The notes beneath the pieces are model-generated. The model ran no database searches and was not told where the DNA came from. It saw only the letters and a list, made by a program, of their open reading frames with translations. From Alphaproteobacteria bacterium (GTDB lineage Bacteria; Pseudomonadota; Alphaproteobacteria; UBA8366; JADFVY01), in contig JAOUMF010000010.1 in assembly GCA_029881615.1 (NCBI GenBank), positions 1-13,502 of the forward strand: a stretch of 13,502 nt of DNA, given 5' to 3'. The translations under genes and the position numbers were made by a program. Shown in pieces: positions 1 to 6,505 of the stretch (position 1 is its first letter; every line of letters begins with the position of its first letter).

Positions 1-30
1 CATAACCTACCGCATCGCCAGCGCCTTCGG

Positions 31-44
31 CGGGTGATCACCCG
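31..44. promoter_or_regulatory. 14-bp perfect palindrome upstream of the secreted FG-GAP-like gene
   Basis: CGGGTGATCACCCG reads the same on both strands. It ends 27 bp before a TATAAT hexamer, which puts it just upstream of or over the -35 region of the likely promoter, a place where a dimeric regulator could bind. As RNA it would form only a 5-bp stem with a 4-nt loop and no U-run, so a terminator for a gene to the left is less likely. The role is inferred from position only. Confidence 0.3.
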
Positions 45-71
45 TTAACGAGTCCTGCACCCGAATGGCGG

Positions 72-77
72 TATAAT
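72..77 (+). promoter_or_regulatory. Candidate -10 hexamer (TATAAT)
   Basis: A perfect TATAAT lies 30 bp upstream of the ATG at 108 and would start transcription near position 84. No convincing -35 hexamer sits at 16-18 bp spacing (cgagtc at 49-54), and there is no extended -10. If functional, the promoter would be weak or activator-dependent, which fits the palindrome just upstream. The call rests on one hexamer. Confidence 0.35.
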
Positions 78-107
78 CCGCGCGAAACCGTCGGGAGGCA
101 GAGGACG

Positions 108-914
108 ATGAGGACATTATCGGGACTAGCGCTAGCGCTGGCCATATCCACCCCCTCCGCTCCGGCCACCGCGGATTCCAGTATCCATCCCATTGTTCAT
201 GGCGACAGCGGCATCCTATTGGGCGCCGCGATCGAAGATAGATGGCTGACCGCCGAAGAAACCTCGCCGCGACTGCGCGGGGGCGAGCGCTATCGCCATT
301 ACAGCCTGCTTCACCAACATGGCGCAAGCGAAGGGTCCGCCCCGACATCCGCCGGCGATCCCTGCCCGGAAACAATGCTGGTGGAAACGGTGACGCCGGA
401 GGGCTTCAATACGGTATCGGTAGCGGGCGCGTGGAATGCCCTGGTCCGGATTCCCAAGCGGCTGGATACCGACCGGCGCGTCTATCGCGACGCCGCTGCG
501 GCCTGGCTAAGGAAACAGGGTTTGGAAACTCCCGCCGCGGAGCTGGAGCAAATCATCCGCATTGACCTTGAAGGCGACGGCGTGGACGAAGTGTTGATGG
601 CCGCCAACCGCCGGATCGCGCCCCCGGATGGCAACATTGCCGACGCGTCGGCGGGTGATTATTCCTTCGTCCTGCTGCGGCGACTCAAGGAAGGCAAGGT
701 AGAGACACTAAGCCTAGCCGACGTGATACACGTATCCCCGCAGCCCGAAGACATGAATATTTGGTACCGCATCGCCGCCATCCTCGACCTGAACGGCGAC
801 GGAGTCATGGAGATTGTCGTCGAGACCGGCTATTACGAGGGCAAGGGCGTCGCAGTCTTCGCGATAGAAGCGGGAAAACTGAAATTGATCTTCGAAGCAG
901 GCTGCGGTGCGTAA
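108..914 (+). CDS. Secreted protein with FG-GAP/EF-hand-like Asp loops
   Basis: This 268-aa protein begins with a probable Sec signal peptide: Met-Arg, a hydrophobic stretch at residues 4-20, and a likely cut near Ala-Thr-Ala at 20-22. There is no lipobox, so a periplasmic or secreted location is inferred. Two Asp/Gly loops, DLEGDGVDEV at 153-162 and DLNGDGVMEI at 227-236, are each followed by a beta-like hydrophobic stretch. That pattern is typical of FG-GAP/VCBS-type repeats that bind calcium. The C-terminal half (YYEGKGVAVF, ending GCGA) resembles a recurrent hypothetical-protein ending. Cys86 and Cys266 could pair as a disulfide. The start has an AGAGG site three bases before the ATG, with GGAGG further upstream. 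No enzymatic motif was seen and the function is unknown. It stands alone, convergent with the S8 protease cassette. Confidence 0.75.
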   Translation: MRTLSGLALALAISTPSAPATADSSIHPIVHGDSGILLGAAIEDRWLTAEETSPRLRGGERYRHYSLLHQHGASEGSAPTSAGDPCPETMLVETVTPEGFNTVSVAGAWNALVRIPKRLDTDRRVYRDAAAAWLRKQGLETPAAELEQIIRIDLEGDGVDEVLMAANRRIAPPDGNIADASAGDYSFVLLRRLKEGKVETLSLADVIHVSPQPEDMNIWYRIAAILDLNGDGVMEIVVETGYYEGKGVAVFAIEAGKLKLIFEAGCGA

Positions 915-932
915 CAAAATTGATACGCTGGC

Positions 933-970
933 GGGAAGGCGCGAGCTGTCGATTCCACTCGTGCCTTCCC
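933..970. terminator. Stem-loop between convergent genes, probable terminator
   Basis: Bases 933-945 pair with 958-970 over 13 bp, with one G-U wobble (941/962) when read as plus-strand RNA and one C-A mismatch as minus-strand RNA. The loop is 12 nt. It lies 18 bp after the stop of the plus-strand gene and 20 bp after that of the minus-strand acidic protein, where a shared bidirectional terminator is expected. No U-run follows directly on the plus strand. On the minus side an ATTTTG stretch begins about 12 nt downstream. It may act as a 3'-end stabiliser rather than a strict intrinsic terminator. Confidence 0.5.
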
Positions 971-990
971 ACCGACAAAACCAGCCAGGC

Positions 991-1269
991 CTAATCTTCA
1001 GGTGAATTCTCGGGCTTGGCCCGGGTTCCCTGAATGATTTCGACCAGCCATTCCGGCGCGGCGCCGGCGTTTTCAGGATCGATAGATATCTCTCCCTCGC
1101 CGCCCAACTCTTCCTCCTCGCCGGACTCGCCAGCGAGCATCTGCAAGAGGTCTTGCGGTGGCCCACCACCATCGATGGCCTCCGGTACCACCATTACCGA
1201 GGCTTGTGCATGTTCTTCCCGTGTAACCGTCACGAAATCCCGGGAATCTTCTTCTATCGTGATTTTCAT
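991..1269 (-). CDS. Small acidic protein of the S8 protease cassette, with duplicated GGxPPxxLL-type motif
   Basis: This 92-aa protein follows the S8 protease with 17 bp between stop and start. GGGAG stands just upstream of the chosen ATG, whereas an upstream extension would run back inside the protease gene. It has 23 Asp/Glu against 5 Lys/Arg and no signal peptide or membrane segment. After a beta-like N-terminus (KITIEEDSRDFVTVT), a motif occurs twice 34 residues apart: IDGGGPPQDLLQMLAG at 32-47 and ENAGAAPEWLVEIIQG at 66-81. The shared pattern is [D/N]-x-G-x-x-P-x-x-L-[L/V]-x-[M/I]-[L/I]-x-G, the two copies being joined by an acidic EEEE-rich linker. The family is not recognised. Being last in the operon with a protease, it could be a substrate, adaptor or partner; that is inference. 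Confidence 0.75.
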   Translation of the reverse strand: MKITIEEDSRDFVTVTREEHAQASVMVVPEAIDGGGPPQDLLQMLAGESGEEEELGGEGEISIDPENAGAAPEWLVEIIQGTRAKPENSPED

Positions 1270-1286
1270 TGTCTTTGCTCCCGTTT

Positions 1287-3101
1287 CTACCAGCCAAGGA
1301 CCGCGTAACGCGCCTCGATATTGGCGGCGTCCGGTGTCAGGTTCCTGACAGTGACCCAATAGGTGATCTGCCGATCCGAGGCCCGCGTTACCTCCACATT
1401 CCAATCGATCTGCGGCCCACCGCTGCGAGGAGTAATCGGCACGACGTTCCAGTGTACGTGCCAATGCGCCGGCCAGCTATGGGTGAACCACCTTCGCGAC
1501 GAATTGCCAGGCACGGAGCCCGTGAACTGCACGCCTATCCATTCCCGGTTCCTAAGCGCCGCCAGAATCAGTTGGCGGAGATTTGGCCGGCGACCGATAC
1601 GCTGCGTTCGTGGGCCGTTAGGGCCGTCCTGCTGCGGCGACCCCGTCGCACGAAGCAGGTCCCGTGCGCGGGCGGGGCTTAACAACGGCCGGCGACGCGC
1701 CCGCAGAATACCCTGTACACAGCCAAGGGCACCCACGACGATCGGCGAGGCGCTGGAGGTGCCGCTGAATCGTTTCGTGTAATGCAGATTTGGGTTAGTC
1801 CCGCCTTGCAAATCCCCGTAACCGGTGGTGACAACTTCGCGGCCCCAACCCTGGACGTCCACGGCCGATCCATAGTTCGAAAATCCCAGCCGGGATCTGT
1901 CCGGGCCGTAATTGCCGGACGGTGGCGCGCCCGCGCCCACCAATACCGCACCCGAATCGCGCGGTCCACGTCTGAACGGATTTTTCCAGTCAGCCGGGAA
2001 CCCGGCAGACGGGGTATCGTAGATGGCGGCATCCAGATTCTCGCCGCCGTTGCCCGCCGCTTCGACCACGACAATCCCGCGATTAACCGCATAGCGGATG
2101 GCGGCGTAATCGTCCGGCCACCATTCCATCGGGATATACCCCTTTTGGCCCGCACCCGTGGCATTGGGCCCCGGCCGATGCAGTTCGATCAGGATAATGT
2201 CACCCGACCGAAGCAGATTGGCCGCCCGGCGGATTGCGCCGGCGGAACCGACACCGCCGAATATCGACACACCCCTTACGTGGGCATCGGCACAAATACC
2301 CGTAATACCGAAACTGTTGAGGTCCCCGCCGATCTCGCCGACGACCGCCGTGCCATGATTAACCCAGCCGGGATCCGTTGAATTGATCCCAACAACGCCG
2401 CCCTGATTCTGACGCAAATCTTCGTGCGCAAAGTTCCAGCCGCCTTCGACATCACATATCCGCACGCCGAGGCCACGCCCACCGGCCAGCGTCCAGGCAT
2501 AACGCGCGTCAATACCGCCGGGCGCCGCATTCAGGTAACCCTGTTGCCCTGTAAAATCGGCGGTCGCCGGCAGCGCCTCGTCCGCCAACGCGGCCATCAC
2601 ATTGATCTCGTCCTCCATCCGCGGCGGCGCCTTTACCGGTGCCTTCGGTTTGACGGCTTCCGCCGCTTCCGCGGCCGGGTAGGCCGGCGGCTTGACATAG
2701 GCGCCAGCCACCCCGCTGGTCGCGCAAAGCTTCTCGCACAGCGCCTTCAACTGGTCTTCGGGCGCATCAATTCGGTAGAAGAGGGACAGGTCCGGCAAAT
2801 CCTCTCCGGCGGCTGCCGCCGAATCCGCGGTCGCGGCCGTGACTTCGGCCTCCATTTCCGCCAGAACCCGCTCCTCACTGTCACCGAACAACGGCCGGCA
2901 GACTGCGCCGGCGGACGAGAGAACCGAGGCTAGATCGCTCACGTCGGCGTCCGTCACGGACTCCATCCCCGCCACCCGAGCACGTAGACCCACCTCCCTT
3001 TTAGCCACCATGATAAGTTCGGGTTCCGAATGCGGGTTTGAACCATTCGCCGACGACTTATCGGCACCACCACCTGAACCACCAGAAGATTTTGTTTGCA
3101 T
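1287..3101 (-). CDS. Subtilisin-like serine protease (peptidase S8) with N-terminal pro-domain and C-terminal Trp-rich domain
   Basis: This 604-aa protease starts at the ATG at 3101, because GGAGGAG lies 7-8 bases upstream of it. The ATG at 3116 contains that ribosome site and is unlikely. Residues 1-30 are a Ser/Gly/Asn-rich tail, and no signal peptide is seen, so it is either cytoplasmic or leaves by a non-Sec route. Residues about 60-145 resemble a pro-domain (GAVCRPLFG...VAGAYVKPPAYPA). The S8 catalytic domain spans about 190-515. Its triad is Asp217 (ICDVEGGW), His249 (VNHGTAV) and Ser449 (SGTSSASP), with oxyanion Asn351 (AAGNGG), so it appears active. Residues about 520-604 form an extra, probably beta-sandwich domain with a Trp/His-rich core (WFTHSWPAHWHVHW), a module I associate with other bacterial proteins of unknown role. 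The substrate is unknown. The gene sits between two small cassette partners. Confidence 0.9.
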   Translation of the reverse strand: MQTKSSGGSGGGADKSSANGSNPHSEPELIMVAKREVGLRARVAGMESVTDADVSDLASVLSSAGAVCRPLFGDSEERVLAEMEAEVTAATADSAAAAGEDLPDLSLFYRIDAPEDQLKALCEKLCATSGVAGAYVKPPAYPAAEAAEAVKPKAPVKAPPRMEDEINVMAALADEALPATADFTGQQGYLNAAPGGIDARYAWTLAGGRGLGVRICDVEGGWNFAHEDLRQNQGGVVGINSTDPGWVNHGTAVVGEIGGDLNSFGITGICADAHVRGVSIFGGVGSAGAIRRAANLLRSGDIILIELHRPGPNATGAGQKGYIPMEWWPDDYAAIRYAVNRGIVVVEAAGNGGENLDAAIYDTPSAGFPADWKNPFRRGPRDSGAVLVGAGAPPSGNYGPDRSRLGFSNYGSAVDVQGWGREVVTTGYGDLQGGTNPNLHYTKRFSGTSSASPIVVGALGCVQGILRARRRPLLSPARARDLLRATGSPQQDGPNGPRTQRIGRRPNLRQLILAALRNREWIGVQFTGSVPGNSSRRWFTHSWPAHWHVHWNVVPITPRSGGPQIDWNVEVTRASDRQITYWVTVRNLTPDAANIEARYAVLGW

Positions 3102-3123
3102 CTTAGCTCCTCCCATGGGTACG

Positions 3124-3144
3124 GCCGCCGGCCCATCCGGCGGC
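3124..3144 (-). promoter_or_regulatory. Intercistronic hairpin upstream of the S8 protease
   Basis: GCCGCCGG and CCGGCGGC form a perfect 8-bp GC-only stem with a 5-nt loop, in the 63-bp gap between the pro-domain-like gene and the protease. No U-run follows, so it is not a standard intrinsic terminator. It ends about 15 bases before the GGAGGAG site and could slow read-through, mark an RNA-processing point, or adjust the ratio of the small protein to the protease. Confidence 0.4.
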
Positions 3145-3164
3145 TTGGAAGGCGCACTCTCCAG

Positions 3165-3467
3165 TCAGGCTGGCTCCGCGGACGGTTTCACATACGCCGC
3201 CGAAACCGCGCCGAGATCACGCAACGCGGCAAGGACTTCTTCGTCTTCGAGGCCTTCAGCCCCGATAAGCGTGAAGTAACTTGCCAGTTCCACATCCTCC
3301 TCGTCAGGATGCATGGGTCTCAATGACGCTCCAAGCTGCGCGAGTTTGTCATCAAGTTCCTGTTTGAGTTTTTTGTTTTTTTCAGTCGTTGCACCGCTAC
3401 CATCGATGCCACCAGAAAGTCGGGCGACCTCGGCCCTGAGCTGGATTATTTTCTCTGTCGCAGTCAT
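3165..3467 (-). CDS. Stand-alone protease pro-domain-like protein
   Basis: This 100-aa protein is the first gene of the S8 cassette. GGAAGAGG lies just upstream of the ATG. Residues 1-45 are a charged heptad-like helix (IIQLRAEVARL, KKLKQELDDKLAQL), possibly a coiled coil. Residues about 46-100 match the pro-domain of the next gene: GASLRPMHPDEED against GAVCRPLFGDSEER, and VSAAYVKPSAEPA against VAGAYVKPPAYPA. The protease copy has an extra Ala-rich stretch between these blocks. S8 pro-domains act as folding chaperones and tight inhibitors of their own protease, so a free copy could inhibit or assist the S8 enzyme in trans. The homology is seen in the sequence; the function is inferred. No signal peptide is present. 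Confidence 0.75.
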   Translation of the reverse strand: MTATEKIIQLRAEVARLSGGIDGSGATTEKNKKLKQELDDKLAQLGASLRPMHPDEEDVELASYFTLIGAEGLEDEEVLAALRDLGAVSAAYVKPSAEPA

Positions 3468-3535
3468 CAGGCCTCTTCCTCAGCCTATCCAGCGAATCAT
3501 ATCGCCTGCGCATCCGTGTGACGACCCACGCGAGA

Positions 3536-3553
3536 AACGAAATTACTTTCGTT
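3536..3553. promoter_or_regulatory. 7+7 bp inverted repeat in the leader of the protease cassette
   Basis: AACGAAA-TTAC-TTTCGTT is a perfect inverted repeat with a 4-bp centre. It lies 69 bp upstream of the first cassette ATG and about 80-100 bp downstream of the predicted transcription start. It could be an operator acting as a roadblock, or an RNA hairpin in the leader. It has no U-run. The regulator is unknown. Confidence 0.35.
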
Positions 3554-3640
3554 CTGACGCCTCGCCAAATGAGGAGAGTACACCTACACGCTTCGAAAAG
3601 GCTGTTTCAGCAATAACTTGCCTTATCGCGCGCTCAACCT

Positions 3641-3669
3641 AACATACTCCCCTATCAATTATATTTCAA
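3641..3669 (-). promoter_or_regulatory. Candidate sigma70-type promoter of the S8 protease cassette
   Basis: On the minus strand TTGAAA (5 of 6 to the -35 consensus) is followed after exactly 17 bp by TATGTT (4 of 6 to the -10 consensus). It lies in a locally AT-rich stretch between the ceramidase-like gene and the cassette. Transcription would begin near 3634 and give a leader of about 165 nt, longer than needed for translation alone. This supports the three-gene cassette as its own transcription unit. Confidence 0.5.
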
Positions 3670-3711
3670 CCTGGAAAAATTCCGTGTCGCGTCTTTTCCG
3701 GTAGATTGCGT

Positions 3712-4500
3712 TCACACCGCCACCTCGCGCGGCCAGCGCCGCATCATGGCGAGGATCGCGGCCGGGGCGCCGGCGGCGAACAGGTGCTTGATTGAATGGC
3801 CGCTGACGGCGCCGCCGGTCAGTTCGAAAACACCATGGTCATAATGTTCGAACAGCTTGGCCAGCCCGTAGAAGACCAGCGCAATGACCAGATAGCGCGC
3901 CCTCACATGGCGTCCCTCGGGGAACAGGTACAGTACCAGCGGGATCAGCACGACCGGCCAGAATTGCACCAGCGCGTAGGCGCGCAAGTCGCCGGCGCCG
4001 CGCATCTCGCCGTAATCCCACCAGAACACCGAGGCGGCGCCGCCCAGGACCAGCAGGTTCAACCCCCGGCAGGCCACCCACCCCCGCGACACCCGGTCCG
4101 ACAGTACCGCGGCGACCAGCCCCATGAAGGCGACGGTCATCGGCAGCCGGTCCCAGAACAGCGTCGCATTGTTGGGATCGAGGTGGTACCAGGCCGAGCC
4201 CGGACCGACCAGGGCGACCCCGGCGAAGAAATAGGCGAAGGGCACCGGGTCGCCCTCGCCCATCGATGGCACGCCAAACCACCCGCGCCACAATGCCCCC
4301 AGCCCGGCGAGCCCGACCAGCGTGAAGGGCAGGTTCGACATCACGTCGCCAAAACGCGGGATACCCAGCCAACCCCGCGCGTCGGCGAGCCGATGATAGG
4401 CCGGGTCCTGCGGGATCGCCGGCGCGAACAGGAACATTCCCGCCGCCGCCAGCGCGGTAAGGCCCCATAACAATGCTATCCGCTGGCCGCGCGACATCAT
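3712..4500 (-). CDS. CREST-superfamily (alkaline ceramidase-like) membrane hydrolase
   Basis: This 262-aa polytopic protein has about seven hydrophobic segments. It carries the residues expected for the CREST superfamily of zinc-dependent membrane hydrolases. SAWYHLDPN supplies Ser102 and His106, the following FWDRLP supplies Asp117, and GHSIKHLF supplies His235 and His239 (HxxxH). The early SNLPF block (around Asn56) also fits. Eukaryotic relatives are alkaline ceramidases. The bacterial substrate is unknown and is probably an amide- or ester-linked membrane lipid. The start ATG at 4500 overlaps the antiporter stop (TGATG); a second ATG at 4497 is equally possible. The overlap implies translational coupling with the antiporter. 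Hydrolysis of a lipid in the cytoplasmic membrane is inferred from family. Confidence 0.75.
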   Translation of the reverse strand: MMSRGQRIALLWGLTALAAAGMFLFAPAIPQDPAYHRLADARGWLGIPRFGDVMSNLPFTLVGLAGLGALWRGWFGVPSMGEGDPVPFAYFFAGVALVGPGSAWYHLDPNNATLFWDRLPMTVAFMGLVAAVLSDRVSRGWVACRGLNLLVLGGAASVFWWDYGEMRGAGDLRAYALVQFWPVVLIPLVLYLFPEGRHVRARYLVIALVFYGLAKLFEHYDHGVFELTGGAVSGHSIKHLFAAGAPAAILAMMRRWPREVAV

Positions 4501-5732
4501 CAGCCCTGCCCCGCCTCGGGCTGGCGCATCCGGTGGGGATAGCGGCCATGCAGCCATTTCAGCAGGATCGGCGGTATCAGGGTGGTCAGCACGATAACGA
4601 TGATCATGCCCGCATAGATCTCGTTGGAGAACACACCTGCCTGGCGCCCCAGTTCGGCAAAAACCAGCCCAACCTCGCCACGCGGCGCCATGGCCACCCC
4701 GATGGCGATACGCGAATGCCAACTCTCGCGCAGCATCAGGGCGCCAACGAACTTGCCCGCCACGGCGACAACAAACATGGCCCCGGAAAATATCCAGATA
4801 TAGCCAGAGCTCCATTCGATCTCGCGCAGGCTCAGCGACAGCCCGACCATGACGAAGAAGATCGGCGTAAACAGCCGGATGATCGGGTGCATCTGGGTCG
4901 AGATACGCTGCGCAAAGATGCGATCCGCGCGAATGGCGACGCCGAAGGGCAGAAAAAAGCGCCGTGACAGCGCAAGGCCCGCGGCGAACCCGCCAAGCAG
5001 TTCCGGCGCGCCGATTTCCCGCGCCGCCCAGGCAAAGAACAGAACCAGGGATACGATCATGGTGGGGATCAGCCCCGGGATGATGGTCTCGTCTTCCAAC
5101 CGCCGGATCGCCACCGCCATCAATTTCGCGGCCACCGGGGCCAACGCAAAAAACACCGTTATGAACAACAGCACCTTGCCCGTATTCGCCAGGTTCACCC
5201 CGCCATGCACCGCATATTCATAGAGCAACGCCAGCAGCACCACGCCGAGGATATCATCCAGCACGGCGGCGCCCAGCACCACCTGGCCCTCATGCCGGTT
5301 GCGCACCCCAAGGTCGGTCATGATACGTACCGTGATGCCGATGCTGGTGGCTGTCAGCGTGCCGCCGATAAACATCGCGACAAGCGGCGACAGGCCGAAT
5401 ACGTAGCGCCCCAACAGGAAACCCAGCCCGAAGGGGAACACCAGCCCGCCCAACGCCACGATCAGCGACTTTCCCCCGCTACGCCGCAGGCGCGTCAAAT
5501 CGGTTTCCAGCCCAACCTCGAACAGCAGCAGGATGATGCCGATTTCGGCCAGCATGCGGATCGCGTCGAAGGGTTCGATCCAGCCCAGCAGACTGGGCCC
5601 CAGCACCACGCCGGCAAGCAGTTCCCCCATCACCGACATCAAACCGATCCGCGCCGCCAGTTCGGCAAAAACGCGCGCCGTGACCAGAATGATCAGCAGT
5701 ACCTGCAGAAATTGATGAACATCGCTCGGCAT
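4500..5732 (-). CDS. CPA2-family monovalent cation:proton antiporter
   Basis: This 410-aa inner-membrane protein has about 12-13 hydrophobic segments and the usual length of a CPA2 exchanger without a TrkA-N nucleotide-binding tail. Landmarks are the GELLAGVVLGPSLLG block (36-50), the FEVGLETDL block (71-79), a Thr-Ser unwound-helix region (TATSIGIT, 127-134), and the Asp-Asp pair at 159-160 (AAVLDDILG). Lys327 (AGKFVG) and MAPRGEVGLVFAELG (348-362) complete the set. The Asp-Asp plus Lys arrangement resembles electrogenic NapA/NhaA-like members more than Kef channels. It should exchange Na+ or K+ for protons; the ion cannot be read from sequence. The ATG at 5732 has an AGGA site about 10 bases upstream. 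The longer upstream extension is Arg-rich and not membrane-like. It is first in an operon with the ceramidase-like gene. Confidence 0.88.
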   Translation of the reverse strand: MPSDVHQFLQVLLIILVTARVFAELAARIGLMSVMGELLAGVVLGPSLLGWIEPFDAIRMLAEIGIILLLFEVGLETDLTRLRRSGGKSLIVALGGLVFPFGLGFLLGRYVFGLSPLVAMFIGGTLTATSIGITVRIMTDLGVRNRHEGQVVLGAAVLDDILGVVLLALLYEYAVHGGVNLANTGKVLLFITVFFALAPVAAKLMAVAIRRLEDETIIPGLIPTMIVSLVLFFAWAAREIGAPELLGGFAAGLALSRRFFLPFGVAIRADRIFAQRISTQMHPIIRLFTPIFFVMVGLSLSLREIEWSSGYIWIFSGAMFVVAVAGKFVGALMLRESWHSRIAIGVAMAPRGEVGLVFAELGRQAGVFSNEIYAGMIIVIVLTTLIPPILLKWLHGRYPHRMRQPEAGQG

Positions 5733-5945
5733 GGGCGCGATCCTAGACCATATTCTCGCGGCGGGAAATCGGCGCCGTATATGGAATCGCGGATCAATCC
5801 CATGCAAAGGCGATTTCCGCGGGTTTCAGGGGGGCGGATGCATTGCCCGCCACGAAGGATGAAAGTGCGGCGGCGGCATTTTTCCCTTGCCTCGATAGCG
5901 GCGGGTAGACAAGTTGCCCGCATGTCGAAGCAGGGGAAAACGGAT

Positions 5946-6491
5946 ATGGAAACGATAGCCGAGGCGGGCGCGGATGATGCCGCCGCGATCGCCGCGATCC
6001 ATATCGAGAGCTGGCGCAAGGTTTATCGCGGCATCCTGCCCGACAGCTTCCTGGACCATAAGGTCATGGACGAGCGGCGGCGCTACTGGGAAGCGGCCCT
6101 GTCGAATCCCCGGGACGGCTGGTTTACGCTGGCCGCGATACGGGGTGGAACCATTCGTGGATTTATATCGGTCGCACGCGACGGCGAGCCGGGCTATGAC
6201 GCGGTTATCGAAAACCTGCATGTGATGCCCGGCCAGCGCGGGGCCGGCACGGGCCGCAAGCTGATCCGCCGGGCGGTGGCGCGGCTGATCGACGAGGGGG
6301 CGTCGTCGGTCGCCCTCACGGTCTATGATGCCAACAAGGCGGCTATCCGCTTTTACAAACGGCTCGGCGGCATCGCCGACGGCACCGGCATCGACCCCTT
6401 CGCCGGCGCCGACATGCCCGACACAAGATATGGCTGGCGCGACCTTCCGGCACTGATCGAGGCTTGTGCCGGCTCGACCCGAAGTTCCTGA
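5946..6491 (+). CDS. GNAT-family N-acetyltransferase
   Basis: This 181-aa protein has the GNAT fold order. An N-terminal helix (DDAAAIAAIHIESWRKVYRG) is followed by beta strands, then the acetyl-CoA motif ENLHVMPGQRGAGTGRKLI at 89-107 with the Q-R-G-A-G-T-G phosphate loop. The C-terminal VYDANKAAIRFYKRLGG block is typical of the family. It transfers an acetyl group to an amine on an unknown small molecule or protein N-terminus, in the cytoplasm. The start was set at 5946 because AGGGG lies nine bases upstream. An ATG at 5922 would add eight residues but has a weaker site. It is a single gene diverging from the antiporter operon, with 213 bp between the two starts. Confidence 0.85.
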   Translation: METIAEAGADDAAAIAAIHIESWRKVYRGILPDSFLDHKVMDERRRYWEAALSNPRDGWFTLAAIRGGTIRGFISVARDGEPGYDAVIENLHVMPGQRGAGTGRKLIRRAVARLIDEGASSVALTVYDANKAAIRFYKRLGGIADGTGIDPFAGADMPDTRYGWRDLPALIEACAGSTRSS

Positions 6492-6505
6492 TAACAGTAC
6501 CACGG

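Noticed and set aside
991..1269. The 92-aa acidic protein as a RiPP precursor peptide
   Set aside because: No modification enzyme (cyclodehydratase, radical SAM, lanthipeptide synthetase) or transporter is nearby; a protease alone is not enough.
1269..2381. Several long plus-strand open frames opposite the S8 protease
   Set aside because: They lack ribosome sites and have Arg/Pro-rich low-quality translations, and the minus strand there encodes a complete S8 protease with an intact triad.
3102..3116. Upstream ATG (3116) as start of the S8 protease
   Set aside because: Its first codons are the GGAGGAG ribosome site of the ATG at 3101, so the later start is favoured.
3673..3699. Intrinsic terminator after the ceramidase-like gene
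   Set aside because: Only a 6-bp A/T-rich stem with a 15-nt loop can form, and the U-rich part lies inside the stem; too weak to call.
3796..4967. Plus-strand open frames opposite the antiporter and ceramidase-like genes
   Set aside because: The translations are His/Gln/Arg-rich without domains, as expected for the antisense of high-GC membrane-protein genes.
5205..5945. Long N-terminal extension of the GNAT acetyltransferase frame
   Set aside because: The extension overlaps the antiporter gene on the opposite strand and is compositionally odd; an internal ATG with an AGGGG site gives a normal-sized GNAT protein.
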